Part shown: positions 39,850-50,880 of the stretch, one piece after another
Layout of the letters: every line of letters begins with the position of its first letter
Position numbering within the stretch: position 1 is the stretch's first letter
NCBI GenBank assembly: GCA_009760855.2
Contig: WPIO01000004.1
Span: forward strand, 6,521,001-6,585,000
DNA from: Cristatella mucedo
Taxonomy: Eukaryota; Bryozoa; Phylactolaemata; Cristatellidae
Direction: 5' to 3'
Length of the DNA stretch: 64,000 nt
Made by a program: the position numbers and the translations under genes
The notes under the pieces: model-generated
The model's database searches: none
What the model saw: the letters and a program-made list of their open reading frames with translations, nothing else
What the model was told of the DNA's origin: nothing

Positions 39850-41405
39850 CAATATTAATGGTACACGTGATAAATCACCCTCAGCGAACTCGATCGCTTT
39901 CCGGATGCTTTACATTTGATGCAAAGGAAACACGACGGAATGGTGAGTGGAATAATGCTTGAGAAACGGGATGAATAACAAGATTAGCTGTGACATGCAC
40001 AGATCAGCATTCCTGTGCGGTTAGTGGTAGAACACTCAACGTTGTCAGGCGTATGCATATATAAAGTATTGATCACAGGGACCCACTAAATGCTGTCCTA
40101 AATAGGCGTGTTTTAAAGTTCTTTTTAAATGTGGTAAAGCCAGGGGATGTTCTGACGCAAGTCGGAAGGGAGTTCCAGGCCTTGGGAGCATACGAACTAA
40201 ATGCACGGTCTCCAAAGGATTTGAGGTTTGTACGAGGTATTGGTAAACCACTGGATTCCGAAAAGCGGGTCGTACGATACTTGGCTTGGTGGGGAAATAC
40301 ATCTGATAGATAGGCGAGAGCCAAAGAACGAAGTGACCTGAAAGTGAGCAACAATATTTTGAAGTCAATCCGTTGCTTGACTGGTAGCCGGTGCAGGTCG
40401 GCGAGAAGTGGTGTGATGCGATAACTTCAAGGCTCACGACAGACAAGCCTAGCTGTAGAGTTTTGCACCAGCTGTAATCGCCTGATTGCACATGTCGGTA
40501 GGCCAGCCAGCTGGGAGTTACATAATTCAAGACGGGATGTCACAAATGCATGAACCGACTTAGACGTGGGTATCCTTATCTAAACAGGCCCGAATGTTAG
40601 CAAAGTTGTGTATCTGAAAGTAACCAGACTTGATTAGGGAGCTGATGTGGTCAACTAACGAGAGTTCACTTTGGAACATGACACCTAGATTTTGAGTTGA
40701 TTCAACAGGAGACATTCTGGAAGAGCCAATTTCTGAATCACACTGGGTTTGCCCATAACTAATGAGTTAGTTTTATCATCATTCAATTTAAGAAAACTTG
40801 CGGCCATCCATGTGCGTATGACATGAATACATGCAGCAAGTGAGTTGAGAGAATTTGAGGTTCTCGAAGGCTGGGAGGGATAAAAGCAAAGGTACAACTG
40901 AGTGTCATCCACATAGAAATGAAAACTTAGACTGTGCTTGGCAATCACATCGGCAGGAGGGAAAGTGTAAACCGTGAAAAAACCGGCCCTAGCACAGAGC
41001 CCTCAGGTACGCCATATTTCAGAGGCACCTTGGATAATCTTCGACCATTCACATCAATACTCTGGATTCGTCCACTGAGAGAGAACCTAAAACATTACAG
41101 AGCTGTGCCAGTGATGCCCAGGCGAGACGACAGGTAGTCAACAAACACTTAGTGATCGATAGTATCAAAAGCTGCCGAAAGATTGAGTAAAACAAGCAGA
41201 AATACTCAATCCTTGTCTGCCTTCTTAAGTAGGTCACTGTACACCCAAAGCAAGGCTGACTCCAAGGAGTTATTAGCTCTAAAACCAGACTATAACTACC
41301 TAGCAAGGTTTGAAGTTTCAATTAGTGAGGTAAGCTGGTCTGTCACAACTTGCTCCAGTGTCTTTGATAAGAATGGTAGAAGGAAGACTGGGCGGTAGCT
41401 AGCTA
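39850..41405 (-). mobile_element. LINE A, 5'-truncated, inserted in another LINE A
   Basis: About 1.55 kb. From right to left: the YRP block of the reverse transcriptase (near 41395), motif A region (AAFDTID-like, near 41165), motif B near 41005, motif C as YVDDTQLYLCF near 40885-40915 (Ala to Val in YADD), LKLNDDKTN, and the KSFGDRAFSSYAPKAWN block near 40190. The 3'UTR and a worn hairpin lie at about 39865-39905. Two stretches are open for about 90 codons each. Moderately aged. Confidence 0.88.
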
Positions 41406-41487
41406 CAACTAACCATCCGATCATGCTCCTCTGCAGCAAACGTTCATCCATGAAAGAGATCGAGCCCTCTTCGGGTGCTATAGCAAA
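41406..41487 (+). mobile_element. LINE A, second part (3' end) of the split copy
   Basis: ACTAACCATCCGATCATGCT, then CTCTGCAGCAAACG and GAAAGAGATCGAGCCCTCTT, GGGTGCTATA correspond to the LINE A 3'UTR and hairpin on the plus strand. It continues the copy broken off at 39845. Confidence 0.7.
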
Positions 41488-41559
41488 CTTCCTATTAATT
41501 AAATTTTAGTGCAGCACAAAATAATATTATAGTTGGTTTGTAATCAGACACAGAATAAT

Positions 41560-41672
41560 AATAATAATAATTATAATAATAATAATAGTAATGCACTTTA
41601 TAAAGCGCCCTCAGAGAACTTAATCTCTCTCTAAGCGCTTTACATTTGCTGCAAAGGGAGAGTCTTCAATCT
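41560..41672 (-). mobile_element. LINE A 3' stub, well conserved
   Basis: An (AAT)n tail on the left, then the inverted 3' end (GCGCCCTCAGAGAACTTAAT, CTCTCTCTAAGCGCTTTACA, TTTGCTGCAAAGGGA). Only about 80 bp of LINE are present, nearly unchanged from consensus, so this is a recent and extremely truncated insertion. Confidence 0.88.
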
Positions 41673-41918
41673 TTCCATTCCCAATTACCCTGACAGGTTC
41701 GTTGTCTTTTTTATCTAATTTAACGACATCGTAATAGGTGTTTTTCTCAACATAAATGGTATCATGTATCCGAATTGTTTTCTAGTGAGTTATGATTGTG
41801 AAATGATTAATTTTTCTCTTTTATATAATGTAAGTAGTCGGTTGATGTCCGTAGTTTAATGATTCACTCTCTAACAAATGTACACTTCATATCGTTCTTC
41901 TTGAATTTTTTCCTGAAG

Positions 41919-42022
41919 CCATTATTTACTAGACATTGCTATTATTTACCATTATTTACTAGACATTACTATTATTTACCATTATTTACTAGACACTACT
42001 ATTATTTACTAGACATTAGTGT
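41919..42022. repeat. 30-bp tandem repeat, about 3.3 units
   Basis: The unit CATTATTTACTAGACATTAC plus TATTATTTAC repeats directly with few changes. It lies in non-repetitive AT-rich DNA. Confidence 0.9.
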
Positions 42023-42389
42023 GCTTTCTTTTTAAGGTTCTCTCATTCGTCATTGACCTTCTGCCGACTTCGCTTTTTTTTTAGCATCTCCGAAGAAATT
42101 CAGTCAATTAATTAAACTAGAAGTAATAACTTTCTTATTTCACACGGCCTAATAGAAATACGTTAATAACACTACCTTAGGAGTATAAAATTAATTGACA
42201 CATTGAGCATTAGGTCAAACTGGGTTAAGCGATACAGAATAAAGAGACTAATAACTCTTATGTGGCTCAACAATTGTTCAGGAAGCGCCGGAAAAAATAC
42301 CGGATGGAATAGAAATAATAATATGTAATACCTAAATAAATAGTATAAAAATAAATAAATAGTAATAAAAATATCTATGTAATAGAAAT

Positions 42390-42455
42390 AATAAAAACAC
42401 ATTTATAGAGCGACTTCAGAGAAATTAACGTCTCATCAGGCACTTTACTGTATTT
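42390..42455 (-). mobile_element. LINE A 3' stub, diverged
   Basis: An AATAATAAAAACACA tail, then GAGCGACTTCAGAGAAATTA, ACGTCTCATCAGGCACTTTA: the inverted LINE A hairpin with several changes. Confidence 0.6.
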
Positions 42456-42506
42456 AAAACTACTTACTAACTCAATGGGCTCTTTTTTTGCTGCAAAAGA
42501 GCCTTT

Positions 42507-42691
42507 ATAAATAAATAAATCCTAGCTGATTAAACAGCCTCTTTTTGTATAGCGACAGAAGAGCCTTTACGGCTATCACCACCGCTTGCAGTGGCGATAA
42601 AGGATCGCCGCGCCGCAGGAATCGAACCCACGACCTCGGGACCGAGGCCGTGAAAGCAACCGCCTTACCTAGTGTGCCATCACGGCTCACC
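42507..42691 (-). mobile_element. SINE B, best copy
   Basis: On the minus strand: head GGTGAGCCGTGATGGCACAC then TAGGTAAGGCGG (A-box region), B box GGTTCGATTCC at about 42619-42629, a body with GCGATCCTTTATCG and GATAGCCGTAAAGG, then CTGTCGCTATACAAAAAGAG and a (TTTA)n tail. It is used here as the family reference. Next to it is a second head in the same orientation. Confidence 0.9.
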
Positions 42692-42701
42692 TATTATAGC
42701 T

Positions 42702-42822
42702 ACCAATACCGCTTGCAGGGCCAATAAAGCATCGCTCACAGCAGGATTGTAACTCACTACCTCAGAGCCGAGATCGTGAAAAGCAACAGCCTTACCTAGT
42801 GTGCCTTCACGGCTCATCACGT
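42702..42822 (-). mobile_element. SINE B, head-end copy in tandem
   Basis: A second, more diverged SINE B head and partial body immediately upstream (minus strand) of the 42507-42691 copy. The B box is damaged (GTTACAATCC). Its 3' part is missing, so the pair looks like a SINE inserted into or beside an older one. Confidence 0.8.
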
Positions 42823-42964
42823 AATAGGAAGCATTAACCGATGGTTAGGGGTAGCATGAACTACGTCAACTAGAATAACATAGTTATTTTTTCAAAGGTG
42901 CCACCGTAGATGTGCGTAGTGTCGTGCACATGAGGCACGAGAGAAAATGAGCCAGCTATTTCTT

Positions 42965-43870
42965 AATCTAGTTAAGCTAGTTCTTAAAATTTAGCGGCTA
43001 TTGTATCAGATAAAATATCCAAATTTACGTGAAAATTACCCATTACAAGGAAATATTGATGTCTAGCACAAAAATCAAAATAGGATCAGATAAATCTGAG
43101 ATAACGTAGGACACGGTACGGGGGAGGGCGACGGACCAATGCCAAATTTGGCAGCTTGAGGCCGTATGAACTGAGAATAAGACATTAAAAGACTGCTTCC
43201 AAGGGACTGCTAACGGTTTGAAGTTGAGGGAGGAACAAGCTGCAATGGTCACACAACCATCACTTTATATTTATGTATGGATAAGAAAGACGGAGAAACT
43301 TGTGTTTGGTGTTTCTTTGACTATATTCGAGTAGGTAAGGGAGCTTAGCCACGTCTTGGTCAAGGTGAACAAGTCAAAGTCGCTCTCCACATTTACGTCG
43401 GACATTAGCAGTGGTTAATTGCAGATTGAGCAAGAATTCCAAAGACAAGCTTTAAGGTGGGAGGGGGCACCAGTAAGTTCCATGACTGGTGAGTTAGAGT
43501 GATTGACTGCAGCTCTTTGGGCATATCACTTAGGACGGCATGATATAATGCTGGGAATATAGGAATAGAAAACATGCACGGATACCGACAGAGCAGAGTT
43601 CGGCCGAAGTGGGGTCTGTGGGTCGGTCTTATTTGTTGATCGTCAACTCACGTACCCTAGTAACAACGGCAGCATATCGGAATGCATTGGAACGACGATA
43701 GGGCAACTGTATTCGGCATGCACGAGCATACCTAACAGGCAGATCATACACAGTAGTTGAACGTAAAACCGCGTCGGCCTGGTAGGGTAGGCTGAGGCAC
43801 GTTTGAGATCAGCAGTAAGCAGTAAGCGTTTAGATATTGTTGCCTGCGTGAGTTTACACGTCAAAAGCTT
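42965..43870 (-). mobile_element. LINE A 5' region: 5' block and endonuclease part
   Basis: Minus strand: the 5' block with a CATCTAAACGCTTA-like sequence near 43825, later SSLNFKPLAVPWKQSF (matching SKFNFKPFAVPSKQSF), VISDLSDPILIFVLDINISL and a VMGNFHVN stretch, in which the GDFN catalytic motif is changed to GNFH. It is truncated at both ends and lacks the reverse transcriptase. This is unusual, since most copies here keep the 3' end. Confidence 0.8.
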
Positions 43871-45500
43871 AGCTAGAGTGAGGGTATGATGAAAGAATAC
43901 ATTAAAGCGGCTCCCAAATCAGGCAGAGCGAGCTTTAGAAAATTCTGGCCAGCAACTACCCCCGGCCAGAGACTCAGCCAGCCTACTCTGGCGTGCCCTA
44001 TAACCTTTCTTTATTGGTGTAATGATTTACCAAGCTGAGCGCCTAGCCAACAACCAGCTAGGCCTCACATAGAAAGGCCCTGCAACTTCCGACGTGATTT
44101 CTTCCAGCTGGGAGCACCTGGAAGCCCAGTATTATCTTCTTTAGATGCGATGTAAAACTGTCAATGGTATTATTATGCGTCCATTCTTGTGCCACAACTC
44201 CCGTATCTAGCTCATCGGATGTATGCCCTATTGTCTTTTTCCGTAAATCATAGACTGAGCACGAAGCTTGAGTTTGATTTTGAGCTTAGTGTGATTACTC
44301 AAGTTAAAAGATACTAAACTTGTGTTACATACTCAATAATTTCTAACCTCAGCTATTGCATGAGGTCGGGAAGATTTCCAAGCGATGTGTAATTGGCATA
44401 CGTTACCAAATATCTTTCCAGTAGGCATAGCAACTTCCTAGTTTTACGAATTAAAAGTATACAACTGTTAATTCAAAACAACCTTTTGCAAATACGTCTC
44501 CGTTACTGTACCCTAAGTTTTACGAGATCCGACGAATTTTTTACCAACTGAAATGCATCAAACCAGTGAAGTGTTGCTGGGCAGCTTTTTCTGGCTAATG
44601 ATTCACTTAGTCGCACAACATTAACACCTGCTAATCAATTATATTTCCTAATTGCTTACACCTGCCTGAGAGGCATATAAATAGCTATTATTTCCTACGG
44701 ACCATGCCGTTCTTAATGAGACAGTGAATAACATCGCGTTAAACCGTGGAAGGTGAGAAAACAGACAAATACACGTCTTGTAGTTCACATCTAGTCAGAA
44801 AGAACAGCGAGTGAATGAAACGTGGATATGTATTTACGCTGAATTTATCAAAAAATATCCCTAAATATTTTTCTCAGAAATGGGTTTATGTTCGTGATGA
44901 GCAGCACTATTACGAGCTGAAAATACCTTTCTCGAAGAAGCCCTCGAGATCAGTCCCCGCTCGTTTTTTTACTATTAGATCTTCGGCTAGGACGTCCTAA
45001 GTTCAGTACCATATAGTGAGAGCGTCGGCCCTGCTCGTCTGAGCATGTTCACAAGTACGCATTAAATATTTAAAGCTGATACCGAGTTTGAGAAAATCTG
45101 CAGCTCATGTCAGCACAGTTCTTTACCACGACCTAGATGCTTGCAGTTTTCAGGGTTGCAACTGCCGAAAAATTTGAAGAGAGGAACTACAGAGGAACTG
45201 GTTCAAGCCACGTTCTCCGTCCTTTTTTAGCTTCTTTTTGTATTCTTCAAGTTAAATGTCCCTCATCTGCACGATTCTACGAGGATACCTTCTCTGGCTT
45301 TAGTTTCCGACGGAAGCGGAAGATGTTGATGTTGCTACAAGAAAGCTGCTTACACTCTGCCGAAGACTCCGCCGTGAAGAAGAGCTTCGATCGGGACCAA
45401 ATTTTGATTGCTGCCCATTTAGGTTCTACCTAAATTGAAGACCTGCTATTACTTGTGTCAAAGAGTGACAATATTCTGACGATCCTCAAAAGAGCAGGAT
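43871..45500. other. Unassigned sequence
   Basis: A 98-codon frame at 45137-45433 (plus) is Lys/Arg-rich near its middle and matches no family I know; it has no clear splice borders. The rest is AT-rich without landmarks. Confidence 0.35.
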
Positions 45501-45509
45501 ATACGAGAG

Positions 45510-46180
45510 ATCGGTTTTCACAACTTGCACTCTCCCTTTCGCAGATATAACCAACTAGCATATTATTTATTACGCATTATTGTGCACATGACGCACAGCT
45601 GCATTTGCACACTTTTATCTCTGAGTGTTGTTCAGGACATCTAATCCCTATAATTCATTTGCATCACATAATTCGGGCATGGATGGAGGCCAAAGTTGGC
45701 AAATTAAAAAACTATAGCACGCACCCAAAGGTTAGGTGCGATTCTCCTTCTAGAAAAAATTGGGAACCACCGCCTTAAAAAAATTCCAAGCTAGCAGACC
45801 TTCCGTGTCATCTACGTACAATCTTTGTATTGCTTTGCTAAGTGACCATTTCCTTGACGACCAAATGAGGTCTACAATCACGTCTTTCGCAATTACATAT
45901 TCCAAACAGTCTGGCTTGCATAGGCAGGCTTTCCAAATCAAAGTTGGCCCATACATTTGCAGTACATCGCTTTTACTTCTGCAACTAACTACTCTTTTTT
46001 TACAGGGCTCGAGCAATCAGGTGCTCTGCAGCTAGGCTTATCTGTCATGAGCTTGGCAGTTAATGCGTTTCCCAGCTTATTGTCGAGTTGCAGTGGCTGC
46101 CAATCAAGGACCTTATACAGTACAAGGGTACATCACTCACTGTCACACGTCCCTCTATTCCCTTGCTGCAGCCGACCTAT
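45510..46180 (+). mobile_element. LINE A fragment, strongly decayed
   Basis: TTGCACTCTCCCTTTCGCAG (matching TATACTCTCCCTCTCGCTG), a region corresponding to motif C with no YADD left, GGCATGGATGGAGGCCAAAG (matching the WMAAN stretch), then AGTGACCATTTCCTTGACGA, CAGCTAGGCTTATCTGTCAT and GTGGCTGCCAATCAAGG. Order and spacing follow the best copy 24940-25560. Confidence 0.7.
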
Positions 46181-46677
46181 CATAACTCAAACAGTCATCG
46201 ATGCATTCGCTCCCTTCTTTTTTAAAGCTACTACAGCAAAACGCTTTCACAAAAGCAGGCAGTACGAAATGATAGCAGGCACGTTTAGACTGAGCGATTG
46301 TTGTAGTAGTGCACTGGTGCAGCTCTCAAGTTAGCCGCAATACTAGCCCTTGCTTTAGTGGGTCTGACTAGGGCACCTAGAGCTGCCCCTAGCAGGCGGA
46401 CTCCTCAAGTAGAATTGGGTAGGGTACGCTCGTTAGTTAACCGGGAGCGGAGCTAGGTGTCAGTCGTCAGCGAGATCCGCTCAGGTTCAAAATGGAGCTT
46501 TGGTCAGACAAAGAGCGGTCAGGATGTGGACCGATTACTGTACTCCATCAGACAAAGAGTGAAAGGATGGCAAGCATGCTCAGTAGCCATCTAATAAATT
46601 ACAGGCGGAAGCGAATAGGCCGAGGACGGACAACGAGAGCCGGGGTCCGACAAAGTGGCCGAGACGCTTAAGGTCAT

Positions 46678-46679
<2 letters not shown>
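46181..46679. other. Unassigned sequence
   Basis: No recognisable gene or repeat. Confidence 0.4.
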
Positions 46680-46743
<64 letters not shown>

Positions 46744-46784
46744 GGAGAGAGAGAGAGAGAGATAGCGAGGGAGAGAGAGATAGC

Positions 46785-46819
<35 letters not shown>
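46680..46819. repeat. (GA)n microsatellite
   Basis: Long GA tract with GGGA, TAGCGA and AAAGA interruptions, ending in GTGTGTGTG. Ser/Leu-repeat frames on the minus strand come from the repeat. Confidence 0.97.
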
Positions 46820-46866
46820 TGTGTGTGTATAAACGACATATCTCACAGAGCTCGGGCTGCAGCCTT

Positions 46867-47842
46867 AATAATAATAATAATAATATTGCACTTGATAAAG
46901 AGCCCTCAGAGAACTTAATCTCTTTCTAGGCGCTTTACATTTGCTGCAAAGTGATACGCAATAGAATAGTAAGTAAAATCATGCTTGAAAAACAAACAAA
47001 ATGAATAACATGGTTAGGGGTTACATGCACTGGGTCAGCATGCAAATGTGGTTAGTGGCAGCATGAACAGTGTCAGCACGCATAAGCACATCGAGGACGA
47101 ATCACAAGGACCCACTAAATGCTGTCCTAAATAGGTATGTTTTTAAGTTTCTTTTAAATGTGGTCAGGTCAGGGGATGTTCTGATGCAGGTCGGGAGGGA
47201 GTTCCAGGCTGTGGGAGCATACGAGCTAAATGCACGGTCTCCAAAGGATTTAAGGTTTGTACGAGGTATTTCTAGACTGTTGGATTCCGAAAAGCGAGTG
47301 GTACGATGCTTTGCCTGATGGGGTAGTATATCTGAAAGATAGGCTGGAGCCATAGAATGAAGAGACCTAAAAGTGAGCGACAAAACCTTGAAGTCAATCC
47401 GTTGCTTGACTGGTAACCAGTGCAGGTCGGCGAGAAGTGGAGTAATGTGGCAACTGCGAAGCTCACGACAGACAAGCCTAGCTGCAGAGTTTTGCACCAG
47501 CTGCAATCGCCTGATCGCACATGCTGGTGGGCCAGTAAGCAGTGAGTTGCAGAAGTCGAGACGAGATGTCACGAATGCATGGACCAACTTGGACGTGGTA
47601 TCCTTATCTAAACAAGCCCTAATTTTAGCAATGTTATGAAGCTGAAAATAGGCTGATTTGACTGTGGAGCTGATGTGGTCGTCTAACGAGAGGTCGGTTT
47701 GGAATATGACACCTAGATTTCGAGCTGATTCAACTGGAGATATGCTGGCAGAGCCAATTTTGAAAGTCAGCCTTTCCAATTTCTGAATAACACTAGGTTT
47801 GCCCATAACTAGTAAGTTAGTTTTATCATCGTTTAGTTTTAG
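46867..47842 (-). mobile_element. LINE A, youngest-looking 5'-truncated copy
   Basis: About 975 bp: an (AAT)n tail on the left, intact hairpin, 3'UTR, and an uninterrupted ORF2 C-terminus. It is bounded by AGCCTT at 46861-46866 and 47841-47846, a plausible target-site duplication overlapping 2 bp of microhomology at the truncation point. The protein differs from the best copy by about six residues in ~245, showing that the two derive from a recently active source. Confidence 0.93.
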
Positions 47843-47845
47843 CCT
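47102..47845 (-). pseudogene. ORF2 C-terminus of the young LINE A (no start, no RT core)
   Basis: The open frame enters from flanking DNA (the frame runs back to 47887) and covers ORF2 from LKLNDDKTN to the natural TGA at 47102-47104. It includes the region after reverse transcriptase motif C and the C-terminal domain with QLVQNSAARLVC and LADLHWLPV, but not the catalytic motifs. It cannot support transposition. At several positions it agrees with other copies where the best copy is unique (for example GDRAF rather than GDRTF), so it is useful for building a consensus. Confidence 0.85.
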
Positions 47846-47846
47846 T

Positions 47847-49880
47847 GGTAGTCGATGCGTGACTACGCCTCGAGAGCACACAGTCAAACCTATGGTGCCG
47901 AACAGTTAAGTGCAACTTAGACTGCCTGGTTGGGTTCCGTCGGCTACTCAGTTAGCTGCTCGTGTCTTCGGGTGCTGCAGCGGTCCACCTTCGGGGTCAG
48001 GACCATCGGTAGCGATGCAGGCGTGTGGTTGCTTATTGTAGTAGGGCTTCGGTAGTTCTCATGCAGTTAACTCTGTTGGTCCAGCTCGAGTCGCGTAATG
48101 CGCTTTCGCCAGCTCATAACCATTACTAAATGGCCCACAATAAACCGTTGCTTTCAGCATCCAGTTGTTACCACTTGTGTTTCAACCTCTGTGCCGTGCT
48201 GTACTACACCGTCTACCAGTAGAGAGCCGGGGGGGACGAGCATCTGCACGGTTAGAGTATATCGTTTGGCTTTCTTGCCTCCTGTCTCCTACTCTGAGAT
48301 CCTCGGGCTTTTCTGCAGCCAGTTCCAGGAAAAGATATTCATGCATGCGAGAAGGGTTCACTCCTTTTCATTAATGATGTTCATGTCGATGCGTCGGCAG
48401 ATCAGAAGCGAGAGTTTCTTGAATGGTCATGCGTGACGGGCGGCGTGCCGTAGCAGTTGGTAGCCCACCGAGTTGGCGAACATTAACTACCAGGTAGAAC
48501 GTTAATTCTGAGCCATGTGGTGTCACAAGAGCTTAGTGCTAGTGTCAGCTCTTGCATGCTATTAGACGACTAGGACATCAGCCAATGGTCTAGCCACACG
48601 TATGAGGTCACCAGCCCCAGTCGCTGCTCCCTACCACCTGGATGTGGCTGTCACTAAAAACCCCTGTCGCTTAGGTAGCCATTGGTGCAATCGGGATTCT
48701 GCAGCATCCGACATATCGTATTGATTTATTTCTTTTCAGTCACTGGGAAATTCTAGGAAGCTTAGACGTTTTGTCTAAGGCTATGTAACACTGAGCCTGT
48801 CTTGAGCGCTATGAATAATTCGTAAAAAACTTGCAAACACCCCTTTTCCGCTCACAAGAGACAAGTTTGTGCGTTTTGCGGTCCGTTTCAATCATTTACG
48901 TTGCTCGTGGAATCACTCAAGTATCAGCACGTATTTGCATCTGGACACGACGCTCGCCATTTCCTGAATGCTCGAGCATTCGCCCTGGTTACCTGGATAC
49001 GGCTCCTCGAGCACCGCGAGCGGGACCTTGAAGATGGCGATCTGAAATCCTTGCGTGCACCAAGTACCGAGACGGGCCGCTTTCATGATTGCTTACGTAA
49101 CACAGTGCTGGGCCGGTAATAGCCCGAAGCTTATTGGTCAGTTCCTGCTCAGCAAGATATCTTTTTGGTGGCGAGTTTCACCACCGGCTGTGTAGAAACA
49201 GTATTTGCTGATATTTCTCATTCGTCGCACAATTAACATTTGACAGCCTAACTTCCTTTTTAACTGAAAATATGAGTTTCTATTCATGGCCTTTGTTTTT
49301 TATAGTTCTCAATAAATAAATCTTTTAATTTGCTGCCGTTCAGTTGAATTGAATGTATTTCTTGCGACATTTTTCCAATTTAGTCCTACAACATATAATA
49401 AAAATGTAGAATATTATTCTGGATGACCAGTCAGTGGATGGACGAGTCGTCCATGGATGGATCGTCCGGACACCGTCATCGATGCGGAAGCCGCTAGGCC
49501 CTAGGCTCACAAGGCCCTAGCGGCGATCGAAGCTTCGGCTGCAAAGCTTCGGCTTTAGATCGACGCTCGTGCGCTCCAGCCGAATTCCGGCGTTATATCA
49601 GAAAGCCAAAGGTGCACGGCTCATGTTTCAATTTGCTAAAGCGGTCCACGATGACTCTTTCGTGGTTTCGTAGTGCTACATCTGAGACCGGAGTCTGGCA
49701 AGGGAGTAGCAATAGCAGTCAATTCCTAGTGGCTCCCATGAGATCAAGCACCGACGTGATCGAGCAAAGTTTAACTTGCACGCTGGGTAGATTTAGACTA
49801 TTTAGCCATAGGAACGATTTCAATGCGATGCTATATCACCACGATACAAATTAAATATCTCTGGGTTTCCTCACTGGGGA
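47847..49880. other. Unassigned sequence
   Basis: About 2 kb without a recognised repeat. 48100-48450 and 48830-49120 have overlapping short frames and slightly higher GC. 49430-49560 contains local inverted and direct repeats around GGCCCTAG, CGAAGCTTCGGC and GATGGA. No gene is supported. Confidence 0.35.
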
Positions 49881-49884
49881 GAAG

Positions 49885-50020
49885 TGCTCCCTTTTCATGA
49901 CCCAGGTCGTGGATTCAAGTCCTTAAGTGGGCGATCCGATATTGATGACTACATGAGGTAGTCATAGCCTTCAATGTTATTTAGCCGCCTTAAAATTAGG
50001 CTTTCGAATAAGCTAACTGT
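49885..50020 (+). mobile_element. SINE B-like, decayed
   Basis: CCCAGGTCGTGGATTCAAGT (B-box region), GTGGGCGATCCGATAT, AGGTAGTCATAGCC, then TAGGCTTTCGAATAAGC follow the SINE B order. Confidence 0.55.
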
Positions 50021-50735
50021 CGTACTTTGAGATACCATAAACATGCTCGGAACAATTTGTCATCGCCCAACGATTTTAATCATATATGCGGAAAGAAAGA
50101 GATGGACGTGCTGACATAACTACAGTAACTCGATCGGCCAGAGAAAATACTCTGACCCGAAGCCTGAAAACTAGCAAACGAGCCAGGAGTAGGAGAATCA
50201 CTTTCACTGCCTATGCTAGACAAATAGCGCAGACGGGCTAAAATGAACTGCCTGTCTTGATTCTGACCGAAAGCATTTACTCTCAGTCGCAATTCGTTTA
50301 AGAACCTTGCATGTTAGCTATAGCCGGTCACAAGCTGGCGGTTTGAAATCATGTCAGTGCGATCGGTATCAGTACTTGACGGTTAATTATCAGCACCTCT
50401 CCAGCATCAGATCGTCGCCTACTGAGCTCCAAGACATCCCCCTCGGCCTTTGCCTATTCCCCACCTCTAGTATTGCGTGCATCTTGAGCAGGCACTTCTG
50501 GCTTCAAGCATAAGAAGAGTGTCGCATCGAGTGGGCTCCATCCACCTTGCCCAAAAAATTAAACTGCTCACAGCAATGGGCCTTAAACAAACCTAGCCTA
50601 TGCCAATGGCTTCGTTCCCGGCTGTAAAACGGCGACAGCCGTCCCGGTCGATCGGGTAGAGGAATCGTGCTATAAAGCCGGCGGCGGCGTTGGTGGGTGA
50701 TCCCTCGACCACTGACAGTCTGAGCCTAGAGGGGG
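50021..50735. other. Unassigned sequence
   Basis: No recognisable gene or repeat. Confidence 0.4.
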
Positions 50736-50739
50736 AATG

Positions 50740-50880
50740 GGGTCCCACAGTCCCGACCCAGGTCGTAGGTTCGGCTTCTGCACTGGATAGTCCTTTATCG
50801 CATGCTCCAAGCAGGCGATAACCTCGACGCCTATCCTGCTCTTATGCTAGGCTGTTAAGTCACTTAACCTTTATTAGGGC
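50740..50880 (+). mobile_element. SINE B-like, decayed
   Basis: CCCGACCCAGGTCGTAGGTT, GGCTTCTGCACTGGATAGTC, CTTTATCGCATGCTCC, CAAGCAGGCGATAACC and AGGCTGTTAAGTCAC align with the SINE B body. Confidence 0.55.

Noticed and set aside
42507-42691. Functional tRNA genes at SINE A, B and C heads
   Set aside because: A and B boxes are present but the sequences do not fold into complete cloverleaves by eye, and they recur with long non-tRNA bodies and tails.
46580-46929. Ser/Leu and Arg/Glu repeat proteins at this and other GA/CT tracts (51795-52234, 58437-58907, 63753-63959)
   Set aside because: They follow (GA)n microsatellites and appear in several frames at once.
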